A stretch of DNA of 64,000 nt from positions 56,334,374 to 56,398,373 of the forward strand of contig OY759270.1 in NCBI GenBank assembly GCA_963662155.1, read 5' to 3'. The notes under the pieces are model-generated. The model did not search any database. It was not told where the DNA came from and worked only from the letters and a program-made list of their open reading frames with translations. Shown piece by piece: positions 46,383 to 58,397 of the stretch; within the stretch, counting starts at the first letter, position 1; the number at the start of each line of letters is the position of its first letter. A program made the translations under genes and the position numbers. The stretch comes from Lamellibrachia columna (lineage: Eukaryota; Annelida; Polychaeta; Sabellida; Siboglinidae).

Positions 46383-47295
46383 CTACTTGTATTTGGGTAA
46401 CGATCGGATTTGGACGTGGTCCCGTCATACTGAACATGTTGTATGTCACTCCAGTGTGTTCAGATGGGACACAGTCTTGTATCGGTGCCGTCAGCTGATG
46501 AGTGCAGTTTCTTTTCCCTTTTTCAGCTTTCTGTTTTGCGAAACAGTTGCTCATGATGTGTCCATCTTTGTGACAATATCGGCATTGAGCATCCTTGTAG
46601 TGACACTCGTCCGCCGAATGAGACGTTTTGCCACATCTGAAACATGGTTTCTGACGATTCTGAGCGGGTGGTTTCTTCTCCCACTTTCTCGTTGAATGCT
46701 TGCGGGCGGTCACTTTGTTTACACACGGTGTACTGTCGTGTGCAGCAGCGTTTAACTGAGCAGTGTTAACAGCAGCTGATTCCATGGCAAGTGCCATTTG
46801 TAGAGCCTTTTTGAAATCAAGGTCGGCTTCTCCCAACAATCGTCGTTGAATGGCCGAATCTGCTACTCTACAAACTATCCGGTCCCTCAGATTTTCTTCC
46901 AGGATCAACTGAGCAGTCAGCTGCGCACCAACCTTCGTTTGACCAAAATCACAGTTTCTGGCCAGATTTTTCAGTTCAGCTACAAAGTCACCTATTGAAT
47001 GTTCCTTCTTCCTGTAGAAGTTGTACGGTTGCAAAATTGTGTTTGGTTTCGGTTCATAATGCGTTTGTTGCAACTGGCACAGTTCAACGTACGTCAGTTC
47101 AGCCGGCGTACGTGGCGATGCCAGGCTGCGGAGCAAAGTATAAGTTTCGGCACCCACGGCTGTTAAAAGTATTGCGCGACGCTAGCTTTCGGCGGCGTCG
47201 TTAATGTCATTGGCCTCAAAATAAAACCCTAGCTTGTCCTGGTAGGAAGACCAATCCTTCCCCGTAAACTTCGGCAAGTTGCCGTGCCGTGACAT
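46315..47295 (-). pseudogene. Ty3/Gypsy Gag with two CCHC zinc knuckles, one early stop
   Basis: The likely start is the minus-strand ATG at 47295, giving MSRHGNLPKFTGKDW, followed by an in-frame TAG near 47184. The open part from 47157 contains the capsid-like TPAELTYVELCQLQQTHY, FYRKKEHSIGDFVAELKNLA and LILEENLRDRIVC, typical of Gypsy Gag. Two C-X2-C-X4-H-X4-C knuckles follow (CFRCGKTSHSADEC and CRYCHKDGHIMSNC). Protease sequence starts just beyond. The product would form the retrotransposon particle and bind RNA. The early stop and the protease lesion make this copy inactive. Confidence 0.88.
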
Positions 47296-48029
47296 GTTTT
47301 GAATGCTGGCGCCTGTTGTTGTTTTTTTTTCATTCACCGATTTGACGCGTTGTAGTTTTCCGTGAATTTTGCGGGAAAACTGTGATTACAGTCAGTCTCA
47401 GCGTAGCTTTGGGTTCCGTTTTTTCTAACCTTCTATGTGCAGTGATGACCACTGAGAATCAGAGTGTACTTCCTGACATGAAGTTTTCATCCTCGTCGCC
47501 AAATGTGATGTATTGAAACGTATTTATTACGACCGCATAGTTTGGTCATGGCGCCGGCACAAGACAAGTTATTGAACTCCAAACTCTGACAGTGAAACCG
47601 GGAGCATAGGTTTTCTCATCCACTACAGAACTGTTTTCAGTTGACTCCCCGTGGACCCATACTTTTTGTTACACTGAGAAAACAGATTGGTCAGTGCCGC
47701 AACTTTCATCAAATGAGTGCTCAATGCATATAACTATTATAAATATAACACGTATATGTAATATATTTTATTTTTATTTCTGACCATACTTGATACTTCT
47801 ACTGCCACCAGTTCACAATGTATAGTATGTTGGCACCATTCTTATATCAAAGTAATTATGCTGTGCACCACGTTCTACCATCTGGTGAATGGAAAGACCA
47901 AAGTCTTACGAAATCGTCCCAATATATGGCAGCACTTATCGATGCGCGTACTGTCGTCTCAAGTGGTAAACTACATATAGCCCATTTGTGGACTAATGCG
48001 TGAGATTGTGTAGTTCTGTCTTGCTGTCA
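47296..48029 (-). other. Gypsy leader region and unassigned sequence
   Basis: On the minus strand, upstream of Gag, TTTGGCGACGAGGATG at 47496-47511 looks like the segment that follows the 5' LTR in many Gypsy elements. A 5' LTR would lie between about 47512 and 47720, but no second copy is in the window to define it. It does not match the LTR at 30724-30848. From 47720 to 48029 nothing was recognised. Confidence 0.4.
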
Positions 48030-50454
48030 GACCATCAATAGTCTGATGTACTCCATATCTCGTCAATAAAAGCTGTGGAACCCATCTCTTGAGAGTAAAC
48101 GATTTGGACTGCAAAAGTCATGACAAAAAGCTGTTGACGCCATCTCTCATGAATATATGCAGTGGACTCCATCTCTCACGGGTAAATGTTGTGGCCTCCA
48201 ACTCTCGTGAATAACTGCTATGTTCCCCACTTCTCTTGTGAAAATGTTGCTATCTCTATCTCTAATGGGTAAATGTTGTGGGTTCCATCTCTCATAAAGA
48301 ATTCTCGCGTACTCCATCTCTCAAAAGTATATGCTACGTAATCCATGTCTCATGAGTATATACTGTGTATTCCATCTCACAAGAGAAAATGCTGTGTGTT
48401 CCATATCTTGGGAGTCAATGCTGTGGACTCCATATCTCGTAAATGCTGTGGACTCCTTCTCTCCTTTGTAAGTGTTGTGGATTATTGGTGAAGATGAAGG
48501 GAAATAAAAATCGACGTTTACTCCATACGTTGTGAGTAAACGTTGTTGACTCGACTTCTCAAGAGTAACTGCTTTGGATTCCATCTCTTGAGATTGAATA
48601 TTGTGGACGCCATCTGTCGGGAACAAATGCTTTGGACTCCAACTATTGTGGGTAAATATGATGTACTCCATCTCTCAAGATTAAATGCTGTGGACGCATT
48701 CTATCATGAGTAAATGTTATTGGCTCCGTCTCTCCTTAGTAAATGGTGTGAATTAGTGAAGAAGAAGAATGGGAAACAAAAAACAATGACCGGTATCGTT
48801 GCCAGCCTCACCTCGGACTGCAGGGAAAGAAAGGAGCGCAACAATTGCATCTCTCATGTGTAAATGCTGTGAACTCCATCTCTCTTCAGAAAAAGCTGTG
48901 GAATCCATATCTTGAGTGTCTATACTGTGGACTCCATCTATATTAAATAAATTATGTGGGCTACATTTTTTTACTAGTAAACGTTGTTCAATCGATACCT
49001 CAAGAGAGTAAATGCTGTGGATTCTATCGCTCCCTACTGTAAATCCTATGGACTCCATATGTCATAAATAAATGCCTTGCACTCCATCTGTTAATGGATA
49101 AATGCTGTGTACTTCATCATTTAAGAGTAAATATTGAGGACTCCACCATTCATGAGAAAATATCTTGTATTCGATCTCTTTGGGGTAAATACAGTGTACT
49201 CAATTTCTCATGAGTGTATGTTATGGACTCCGTCTCTCATAAGTAAATATCATGTTCTCAATCTCACATTAATAAATGCTGTGTACTACATATCTCAAGA
49301 GTAAATGCTGTGGAGGCCATCTCTCATGAGTGTAGCCTGTTTATTCCATCTCTCAAGATTAAATGCTGTGTATACCATCTCTAACGAGTAAATGATGTGG
49401 ATTCCGTCTCTCATTCGTAAATTCTGTTGGCTACATCTCTCATGAGAATATGCTGTGGACACCATCTCTGATGAGTAAATGCTGTGAACTCCATCTCTCA
49501 AGAGTAAATGTTGTGGATGCAATCTCTCATAAGTAAATACCGAATTCTCCATCTGTCATGAGTAAATGCTGTGTACTCCATCTCTCAAGATTAAATACTG
49601 TGTACTCAATATCTCATCAGTAAATGCAGTGGACTCCATATCACATGAGTAAATGATGTGTGCCCCCATCTCTCATGAATATATGTCGTGTACTCCTTCA
49701 CACATGAATAAATGCTGTGTAATCCATCTACCAAAAATAAATGCTGTGGACTCCATCTCTCATGTGTAATTGTTATGTACGTCATCTCTCTTGAGAATAT
49801 ATTGTGGACTCCATCGCTCCTGAGCAAATGCTGTGTACGGGCTACAGGGAAAAGGAGGAGAGCAACAGTAACATCTATAATGTGGAAATGCTGTGGACTC
49901 CTTCTTTCAAGAGTAAATAATATGTACTCCATATCTCGTCAATAAAAGCTGTGGAACCCATCTCTTGAGAGTAAACGATTTGGACTGCAAAAGTCATGAC
50001 AAAATGCTGTTGACGCCATCTCTCATGAATATATGCAGTGGACTCCATCTCTCACAGGTAAATGTTGTGGCCTCCAACTCTCGTGAATAAATGCTATTTA
50101 CCCCACCTCTCTTGTGAAAATGTTGCTATCTCTATCTCTAATGGGTAAATGTTGTGGGTTCCATCTCTCATAAAGAATTCTCGCGTACTCCATCTCTCAA
50201 AAGTATATGCTACGTAATCCATGTCTCATGAGTATATACTGTGTATTCCATCTCACAAGAGAAAATGCTGTGTGTTCCATATCTTGGGAGTCAATGCTGT
50301 GGACTCTATATCTCGTAAATGCTGTGGACTCCTTCTCTCCTTTGTAAGTGTTGTGGATTATTGGTGAAGATGAAGGGAAATAAAAATCGACGTTTACTCC
50401 ATACGTTGTGAGTAAACGTTGTTGACTCGACTTCTCATGAGTAACTGCTTTGGA
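48030..50454. repeat. Degenerate about 30-bp repeat field with a 532-bp duplicated block
   Basis: Motifs such as AAATGCTGTGGACTCCATCT followed by CTCATGAGT recur roughly every 28-31 bp for 2.4 kb, with strong divergence, unlike the homogeneous arrays elsewhere. A block at 48047-48578 recurs almost unchanged at 49922-50454 (starts TGTACTCCATATCTCG, ends TAACTGCTTTGGA), offset about 1876 bp. A CR1 begins at the base after the second copy. The open minus frames (for example 49295-49552) are artefacts. Confidence 0.9.
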
Positions 50455-52545
50455 ATATGAGAAAATACTTAGCAAAGCTAAATTGGAATAACATGCTGAT
50501 GAATAAGACCGTAATTGAATGTTGGAATATTCTAAAATATTAAATTGAGAGTATCATCGATAAATTTGTTCCCTTGAAAAAACAAGGAAAACGCTCTAGA
50601 AAGAAACACTTGTCAAAAGAAGCTAGTGTTTAGAGCAAACTATGTGGGGGGTTTATAGGCATACCAGAAAGCAAATTACAAAGAGACATTTAACCTAGCT
50701 ACAACTGAAAATTTAAAAGAACCTTTGACAAAAAATTGGCACGTAATATAAAAAATGACAGCAAGAGTTTCTATGCTTATGTAAGGAGTAAACAGAAAGT
50801 TCGAGATAAGGTCGGACCACTGGAAAACAACAGTGGAAACATAATTTCAGACGGGTTTCAAATGGCAGAGGTCCTGAATGAGTATTTCAGCTTAGTTTTT
50901 ACCACAGAAGATATCAGCTCACTTCCAGTTCCATTTACTAAATTTGAGGGCAGTAAATCAGAACATTTAGGGCAGTTATTTATAACTCCTGAAATGATAG
51001 CAAAGAAAATTAAGAAGTTGAAAGATAATAAATCACCTGGAGTTGATGGGGAACCACCAAAACTCCTAAAGGAAATTGTTGAGCAAATTAGTACACCACT
51101 TGCAAAATTGTTTAACTTGTCACTAGAAGAAGGAATAGTTCCTTCAGAATGGAAAGAAGAAAACATTACGCCGCTATTTAAAAAGGGATCGGTACAAGCC
51201 AGAAAATTACAGACCAGTGAGTTTAACATCAGTTGTATGTAAATTACTCGAAACATTCCTTGTAAAACATAAATTAATAAATACATCTCAACATGGGTTC
51301 CTAAAAGCATGTTTTTTTGAAGAAATTACAAAGTGGGTAGATGACGGGTCACCAGTGGATGTTGTCTACTTAGATTTTCAGAAAGCTTTCGGAATAGTGC
51401 TACATCAAAGATTGTTACTTAAACTAAAAGCCCATAGTATAGGTAATGATGTAATCAACTGGATAAAAGAGTGGCTTACACACAGAAGAATAATAGTAAT
51501 AATAGTAGATGGTGAGATTTCAAACTGGAAATCTGTTTTGAGTAGGGTACCACAGGGATCAGTATTAGGCCCTATACTGTTTTTAATATATATATATAAA
51601 TGATTTGGAAGATGACATCTAGTAGCAAAGTACTGAAATTTGCAGATGACACAAAAGTATTCAGAAAAGTTACTAATGTTGCAGATAAACAAAGTTTACA
51701 GGATGATCTAGATAAATTATTTTAATGGTCAGAAAAATGGCAAATGTCATTCAATTTTGGGAAGTGTAAACGTATACACATAGGACATGGAAACATGGAC
51801 AAAGAATATAAAATGGGGGATGCTGTACTAGGTAGAACCACACAAGAAAAGGACTTAGGAGTAACATTTAGTGCTGACACGAAAGTTTTAGAGCAATGTG
51901 GGATTGCTGCTTCGAAAGGAAATCAAATTCTAGGGCTAATTAGGAGAACTATCATGTATAAGGAGAAACAGCTAATTGTATCCCTGTACAAAGCAATAGT
52001 TAGACCACATTTGGAATATTGTATTCAAGCATGGAGGCCGTATCGTAAAAAGGACATAGACAAGCTAGAAAGAATACAACGAAGAGCAACTAAAATGATT
52101 CCAGAATTGAGAGACCTTAGTTATGAAAGTCGCTTATTACAATGTGGTTTGACAACACTAGAGACCAGGAGACTAAGAGGAGACCAAATAGAAGTGTTTA
52201 AAATAGTGAAAGGTTATGAGGATGTTGATTGGAATATGTTCTTCAAACTTAAAGAAGGCAGTAGAACCAGAGGACACAAAGCAACATTAGTTAAGGAGCA
52301 GTGTAGCTTGGACATGAGAAAGTACTCTTTCTCACAGAGGGTGATAAATGAATGGAACAAACTGCCAAATGATTGTGTTAATGCTAGTAGTGTGAATATG
52401 TTTAAAAATAGAATTTACAGATATCTGATAAGGGCAGGCTACACATAGATAAGAAACTTGTTGGATTCTGGATAAGCCAATGGCTTCCTTGTCCACTTGC
52501 CATCTGGAACTTGTTGTTTGGGATGGCAATCTTGTTAAATCTTGT
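50455..52545 (+). mobile_element. CR1/L2-type LINE, 5'-truncated copy with RT and C-terminal domain
   Basis: It begins at ATATGAGAAAATACTTAGC, matching 43310 of the long copy, so the endonuclease is absent. RT blocks are at 50736-51242 (DGFQMAEVLNEYFS, NKSPGVDGEPPKLLKE, PLFKKGS) and 51217-51603 (VYLDFQKAFGIVLH, SRVPQGSVLGPILFLIYI), with catalytic FADDTKVF near 51640. The C-terminal domain at 51744-52448 is open and intact-looking, ending LIRAGYT. The 3' end carries ATGGCAATCTTGTTAAATCT. It is broken by shifts near 51200, 51600 and 51723. Amino-acid differences from the 41-45 kb copy suggest a different subfamily. Confidence 0.88.
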
Positions 52546-53960
52546 CCCAGTGTACCGCCTGTAATGGAATCAAGCAGGGAGCAATCCTCTCCTATTCTTT
52601 TCTCTGCATATATGGATGGATTATTTGAAAGGTTAGAGTGGTGTGGGATGCCACATGGGCAACCACTATACGGGTCGCATAGGATATGCAGATAACCTGA
52701 CCCTGCTAACACCTACAAGGTCTCGACTCAAGGTATTAATCGAGATATGTGAACAATATGCAGATGATTACTGTGTAAAGTTTAATAGTGCAAAGAATAT
52801 GTATCTTGTGTTTAGAGGTTGGAGTTGTAAACCCGACAACAGAACAGTTGTTTTTAATGGCACCGAGTTGCAGAGTGTTCAGGATGCTGTACATCTGGGC
52901 CACCATGTATCCACTATTTACAAGGATAACCTAGTCACCGATGGCACTGCAAAATCCTGGAGAGGGTATAACATGTTCATTCTGGAGAGGGTATAACATG
53001 TTCATTCTGGAGAGGGTATAACATGTTCATTCTGGAGAGGGTATAACATGTTCATTCTGGAGAGGGTATAACATGTTCATTCTGGAGATGGTATAACATG
53101 TTCATTCTGGAGAGGGTATAACATGTTCATTCTGGAGAGGGTATAACATGTTCATTCTGGAGAGGGTATAACATGTTCATTCTGGAGAGGGTATAACATG
53201 TTCATTCTGGAGAGGGTATAACATGTTCATTCTGGAGATGGTATAACATGTTCATTCTGGAGAGGGTATAACATGTTCATTCTGGAGATGGTATAACATG
53301 TTCATTCTGGAGAGGGTATAACATGTTCATTCTGGAGAGGGTATAACATGTTCATTCTGGAGAGGGTATAACATGTTCATTCTGGAGATGGTATAACATG
53401 TTCATTCTGGAGAGGGTATAACATGTTCATTCTGGAGATGGTATAACATGTTCATTCTGGAGAGGGTATAACATGTTCATTCTGGAGAGGGTATAACATG
53501 TTCATTCTGGAGATGGTATAACATGTTCATTCTGGAGAGGGTATAACATGTTCATTCTGGAGATGGTATAACATGTTCATTCTGGAGAGGGTATAACATG
53601 TTCATTCTGGAGAGGGTATAACATGTTCATTCTGGAGAGGGTATAACATGTTCATTCTGGAGATGGTATAACATGTTCATGGGTGGTTTTGGTCATATAA
53701 AGACTGCTGTAAAGTGCAAGTTATTCAAACAATACAGCTGCTCTTACTACGGAGCTCCACTATAAGATATCCAGAGTAAGTGTTGGCAATATATGTATCG
53801 CATGGCGTAAGGCACTCAGACAATTGTGGGGACTGGCACCTCTTACACACGGTGATGTTGTCTCGTTGTTGTCTCATAGTTTGCCACTATTGGTCAACCT
53901 AAGGCAAATTTTCATGAACTTTATTCATAAGGCTCTAAACCACAAGTTTCCAGTGATAAG
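52546..53960 (+). mobile_element. Second LINE type, RT fragment split by a minisatellite
   Basis: Starting right after the CR1 tail, the + strand encodes, with one frame change, an RT palm segment: SPILFSAYMDGLFERLEWCG, then a catalytic-type box reading GYADNLTLLTPTRS (Asn replaces the second Asp of YADD). Then come EQYADDYCVKFNSAKNMYLV and a thumb-like region to SWRGYNMF. After the 25-bp array, GGFGHIKTAV, SYYGAPL and later LPLLVNLRQIFMNFIHKALN continue the C-terminal part with stops. The clade is not resolved. It differs from both other LINE families here. Confidence 0.7.
52958..53680. repeat. 25-bp minisatellite inside LINE coding sequence, about 29 copies
   Basis: The unit is GGAGAGGGTATAACATGTTC plus ATTCT. 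A single variant (GAGATGG) recurs irregularly. The first unit is the LINE codons SWRGYNMF, and the sequence after the last unit (GGTGGTTTTGGTCATATAAA) resumes the LINE. The array therefore arose from the element's own sequence. Confidence 0.95.
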
Positions 53961-54320
53961 CAGTGTTGCTAAATTATCAATTCAAAATCCATAGTCGAAT
54001 TGTGGTGGTAACTACTGTCATATACGTTATGAATACAACATGCATGAGAACGTGTCTGCTAGTGCTATTGGGCGCGTGTGGTAGGCAGGCGTGTCCGATG
54101 AAAGAATATATCACGTGAGTGTTCTATCTGACGTGATAGAAATTAGAAATGATCTTAAAACATTCAATATTTTTTATTTTTAGTTATGATGTTAATGATG
54201 TCATTACTGAAGTTACTGTATTTTGAATATTGTACAATTGCCATTTTAATGTGCGAATAAATATTTTATTAATACTATGTCTTCTTTGGCATGTTATGAT
54301 TCTTACTCTTGCTGCAAGCA
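53961..54320. other. Unassigned spacer
   Basis: AT-rich sequence after the LINE fragment. Nothing recognised. Confidence 0.3.
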
Positions 54321-54467
54321 TGTTTCAATATGTTCATTATTCACATATTAGGTAAAATAACACACAATGACAGATAAACTGCTCAGAGATGTAGGTTAGA
54401 GAAGAGTGTCTCCACCTAGTGGTTTATTCATACATCAGTTTCACATAATTATTGAGATGTTGTCACA
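54321..54467 (-). mobile_element. Solo LTR-like copy, about 147 bp
   Basis: On the minus strand it starts TGTGACAACATCTC, contains AATAAACCACTAGGTGG and ends near CATATTGAAACA, so it has TG...CA ends. It matches the interrupted LTR at 30848-30724 plus 27290-27265. No gag or pol lies next to it and I found no clear target duplication. A solo LTR from recombination is the simplest reading. Confidence 0.6.
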
Positions 54468-55272
54468 ACAATATTTACTGATTCACTGAAATCCACAAAT
54501 GGAAGTTTCAAGTCAACTAATACAACAACTACTAGTCATAGTAGTACGAGAATAATGATATTAGCAACATACATCTATGTTCATTTTGGCTCTTTACTTA
54601 ACACAAACAGTTCAATTCTTTTTGGTTTACAAAATTCATTCCATTGGCTTCCTCAATAAATGCACAACATGAAGAACCTGGTGAAGAAAAATAGCAACCA
54701 ACTTTTTAGTTTTGTGTTGAAATTGTGGTTTTTAGCCTCCGTTTTATTGAAAATTTTCACATAAAATTTGACCAAACAATAAAGATGGGACACAACTATT
54801 TCTGTAACTGAAATATACCATCCAGTTCACTTATCAAATATTGCAAATTATACAATTTTTATTTTGGCAGCCATGTCTACTATTTCATGGAATTTCTCAA
54901 TTCTACACATTCACAAGAAATGCAGCGGTGTATATTTATTTTTTGGCGTATTGTATTTACCACACCAGACTATTTACACATTATCAGATACATACATTAT
55001 CAGATACATACACTATGATGTGCCTATTTCAGCAAGTATGCTGGTTAGTCACTAGGTGGCAGAATTTAGGGGATATTTGTGTAAGAATTATGTCAGCAAG
55101 AACATGTTACTATTTAGCAATGTTCCTACATAATCATTGATGTACGCCACACTGCCATACTGCGCATTCACACTGACACACAGTGTGCATTCACACTGCC
55201 TGATGCACGCACGCACACACGCACAGTGTGTCCATTCACACTGTGCATTCATTCTTTGTCTGCTTTTTGTAG
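54468..55272. other. Intron end, mostly unassigned
   Basis: No exon apart from the one starting at 55273. Microsatellite-like stretches occur near 54990 (ACATTATCAGATACAT, duplicated) and 55150-55255 (CACACTG/ACACGCAC motifs). Confidence 0.4.
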
Positions 55273-55396
55273 AAATCTTCCCCGTGCGATCCTGATATCT
55301 CTGCCGCTAGTCACAGTCATCTATGTTCTTGCGAATGTCGCATATTTTGCGGTTCTTGGCCCAGATCAGGTTCTCGATTCAGATGCTGTGGCAGTG
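55273..55396 (+). CDS. SLC7A8-like: SLC7 amino-acid transporter, in-window exon 4 (TM7)
   Basis: This 124-nt exon follows acceptor TGCTTTTTGTAG and ends GCAGTG before donor GTGAGT. Its first A completes the lysine codon begun by AA at 22786-22787. It reads [20 protein letters not shown], then [20 protein letters not shown] and a final V, ending in phase 0. PYKNLPRAI, the hydrophobic TM7 and the DAVAV end are family landmarks; this stretch looks closest to LAT2 (SLC7A8) as I remember it. The preceding intron is about 32.5 kb. The next bases start a 69-bp splice-donor repeat that stays open in this reading frame for two units. Confidence 0.94.
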
Positions 55397-55756
55397 GTGA
55401 GTTTGACATGGACAGCATGTAGGGCAGGGTGGGAGATTCTACCCCTACATTTGTTGTATATAGTGGTGAGTTCGACATGGACAGCATGTAGGGTGGGGTG
55501 GGATATTCTACCCCTACATTTGTTGTATTCAGTGGTGAGTTTGACATGGACAGCACACGTAGGGCAGGGTGGGAGATCCTACCCCTACATTTGTTGTCTA
55601 CAGTGGTGAGTTTGACATGGACAGCATGTAGCGTGGGTGGTACCCCTACATTTGTTGATTCTACACCTACATTTGTTGTATACAGTGGTGAGTTTGACAT
55701 TGGAAGCATGTAGGGCAGAGTAGGGTTGAAATTCTATCCCATCACTTTGTTATACA
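55393..55756 (+). repeat. 69-bp splice-donor ('mirage-like') repeat, about 5 copies
   Basis: (C)AGTG followed by GTGAGTTTGACATGGACAGC begins each unit. Donor-like GTGAGT occurs at 55397 (real), 55466, 55535, 55606 and 55688, so periods are 69, 69, 71 and 82 bp. Only four exon bases are included in the unit. The first two units keep the exon's frame open ([20 protein letters not shown] per unit), so use of donors 2 or 3 would add 23 or 46 residues without a stop. Confidence 0.92.
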
Positions 55757-55879
55757 TGGTTATAATAGCAGCCAGTTACACTCTCCAAATTGTTATGTTA
55801 GGCTAAAGCCACTTAATTTGCATGTTACAAATATGTACAACATATGCCATGATGGAGTTGTGTGAAAGTTGCCCTGATG

Positions 55880-57176
55880 TGATACTACCAGCATGGAGTC
55901 ATCACCAGTATGAGACTGGGGAGGGGGGTCTGCTACCACCAGCATGAAGGCATAACCTGTCTGAGACAGGGAGGGGTCCTACCACCAGCATGAAGTCATG
56001 ACCTGTATGAGACAGGGAGGGGTCCTACCACCAGCATGGAGTCATCACCAGTATGAGACTGGGGAGGGGGGTCTGCTACCACCAGCATGAAGGCATAACC
56101 TGTCTGAGGGGGAGGGGGGTCCTACCACCAGAATGAAGTCATGACCTGTATGAGACAGGGAGGGGTCCTACCACCAGCATGGAGTCATCACCAGTATGAG
56201 ACTGGGGAGGGGGGTCTGCTACCACCAGCATGAAGGCATAACCTGTATGAGACAGGGAGGGGTCCTACCACCAGCATGGAGTCATCACCAGTATGAGACT
56301 GGGGAGGGGGGTCTGCTACCACCAGCATGAAGGCATAACCTGTATGAGACAGGGAGGGGTCCTACCACCAGCATGGAGTCATCACCAGTATGAGACTGGG
56401 GAGGGGGGTCTGCTACCACCAGCATGAAGGCATAACCTGTCTGAGGGGGAGGGGGGTCCTACCACCAGCATGAAGTCATGACCTGTAAGAGAGGGGGGTG
56501 CTACCACCAGCATGAAGTCATGACCTGTATGAGAAAGGGAGGGGTGCTACCACCAGCATGAAGTCATGACCTGTAAGAGCGGGGGGGGGGGGGGGTGCTA
56601 CCACCAGCATGAAGTCATAACCTGTATGAGAAAGGGAGGGGTGCTACCACCAGCATGAAGTCATGACCTGTAAGAGAGGGGGGTGCTACCACCAGCATGA
56701 AGTCATGACCTGTAAGAGAGGGGGGTGCTACCACCAGCATGAAGTCATGACCTGTAAGAGAGGGGGGTGCTACCACCAGCGTGAAGTCATGACCTGTAAG
56801 AGAGGGGGGGGGTGATACCACCAGCATGAAGTCATGACCTGTATGAGAGGGGGGTTATACCACCAGCATGAAGTCATGACCTGTAAGAGAGGGGGGGGTG
56901 ATACCACCAGCATGAAGTCATGACCTGTAAGGGGGGGGTGATACCACCAGCATGAAGTCATGACCTGTAAGAGAGGGGTGGGTGATACCACCAGCGTGAA
57001 GTCATGACCTGTATGAGAGGGGGGGTGATACCACCAGCATGAAGTCATGACCTGTAAGAGGGGGGGGGGTGATACCACCAGCATGAAGTCATGACCTGTA
57101 GGGGGGGGGGGTGATACCACCAGCATGAAGTCATGACCTGTAAGAGAGGGGGGGGGTGCTACCATCAGCATGAATG
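55880..57176. repeat. G-rich minisatellite (about 40-60-bp units) with long G runs
   Basis: Units share CTACCACCAGCATGAAGTCA followed by TGACCTGTATGAGA and a variable G run. The left part (55880-56480) has longer two-type units (ACCAGTATGAGACTGGGGAG and ACCTGTCTGAG). The right part has shorter ones of about 42-48 bp. The longest run is a 16-G tract near 56581-56596. It fills most of the intron between exons 4 and 5. The + strand, equal to the transcript strand, is G-rich and could form quadruplexes. Confidence 0.94.
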
Positions 57177-57216
57177 AAGTTTGTGTATCTCATGTCCTTT
57201 CCACCTGTTCTTGTAG

Positions 57217-57320
57217 ACATTTGCTCTAAAGAAGTATGGCGTGCTGGCGTGGATCATGCCAGTCCTGGTGGCATTCTCGACATTTGGCAGTTTGAACGGA
57301 TGTATCATGTGTGTTGGAAG
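57217..57320 (+). CDS. SLC7A8-like: SLC7 amino-acid transporter, in-window exon 5 (TM8)
   Basis: This 104-nt exon lies between acceptor CTGTTCTTGTAG and donor GTAAAT. It starts in phase 0 and reads TFALKKYGVLAWIMPVLVAF, then STFGSLNGCIMCVG, ending with AG of a split arginine codon. AVAV-TF (exon 4 to 5), AWIMP and FSTFGSLNG are conserved in SLC7 light chains and mark the segment before and within TM8. The CIMCVGR end differs from the SLFTSSR seen in LAT1/LAT2. Confidence 0.94.
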
Positions 57321-57432
57321 GTAAATATGTTGTGTGTATAGAACTCAGCAGGTTCAGACTGTATCTGTATAGCAATGCAAATACAAATCTGAAACATTAA
57401 AATCAGATAGCCATTATAATTTGTCTTTTTAA

Positions 57433-58397
57433 CACTTTCAACGGCTGAAAACGGCCATTGCCAAATTTACTCATGACAGCTGAAAACAGCCATTTGCATA
57501 GTGGCCAGGACCGACTTTGTATAACAATTTTCCTTTCCATCACTAGTTTCTAACACAGGAACAAATATATCAATCGAAAGCTGATTGATTCTTCTTTCTG
57601 TCTTAGTTATTCATGACCGGATTCAAAGATAGCTAATGAGAATATAGTTGGTGCCCAATTTTTGCAATTTTACTACACTCGGCATAATAAATTTACGAAT
57701 TCATTCAAAGATATATTCCATTGGAAAGCTCCGTGATTGACATTTTCGAAAAAATTAACATGAATAACTTGACTGCAGCAAATGAGAGCCGTGGTTACAA
57801 AACATGATGTGGCTCCGATCTCAGCGAATGAGAGCCATGGTTACAAAACGTGTGTAGGTTTTGTTAATATATGTCGGCCATCTTGCCATCTCTCACTTCA
57901 AACTTTTACGATGCAAAAAGTTATTTGAAGTTTCTGCGTTGATATTTGGATAAAATGCCTGATATCATTAGTGAATTTTTTTATTATATTAGTTCAGACA
58001 GTTAGAATAACTTTGTATCTTTTAAATTAACATTCAGCAAGTTGGCTGTGCGATTTGCACTGTCGGTGGCAACTGGTTCTGACACAGTAAGCAACATGGC
58101 TACATTTGTCTCATTGGGTATAGGACATTATAGCCACTGAGTAATTATCTGGTAGTGGGTGAAAAAACACAAATGTTTTTTGTTTTGTTTTCTGTTTTGG
58201 TGAAATTCAGGTATATATTTATTATCATAGTATTATAATAAAGCATTTCTTTAGCAATAAAATTATACATTATTAATTTTACGATGAGTTTTAGTAAAGT
58301 TATGATTTTTGAAAGTAACTGCTACAGAGGGATAGCACGGAGCACTCCTAGGCCTGGGTGAATGGAGGAAACTGTTTTCACCAGGACAATTAAAGTG
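57433..58397. mobile_element. Possible TTAA-flanked MITE (weak)
   Basis: TTAA at 57429-57432 and 58398-58401 flank ends CACTTTCA and, reverse-complemented, CACTTTAA. The matching end is only about 8 bp with one mismatch. The interior has duplicated AATGAGAGCC(A/G)TGGTTACAA motifs at 57780 and 57826, but no coding sequence. It could be chance. Confidence 0.35.
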
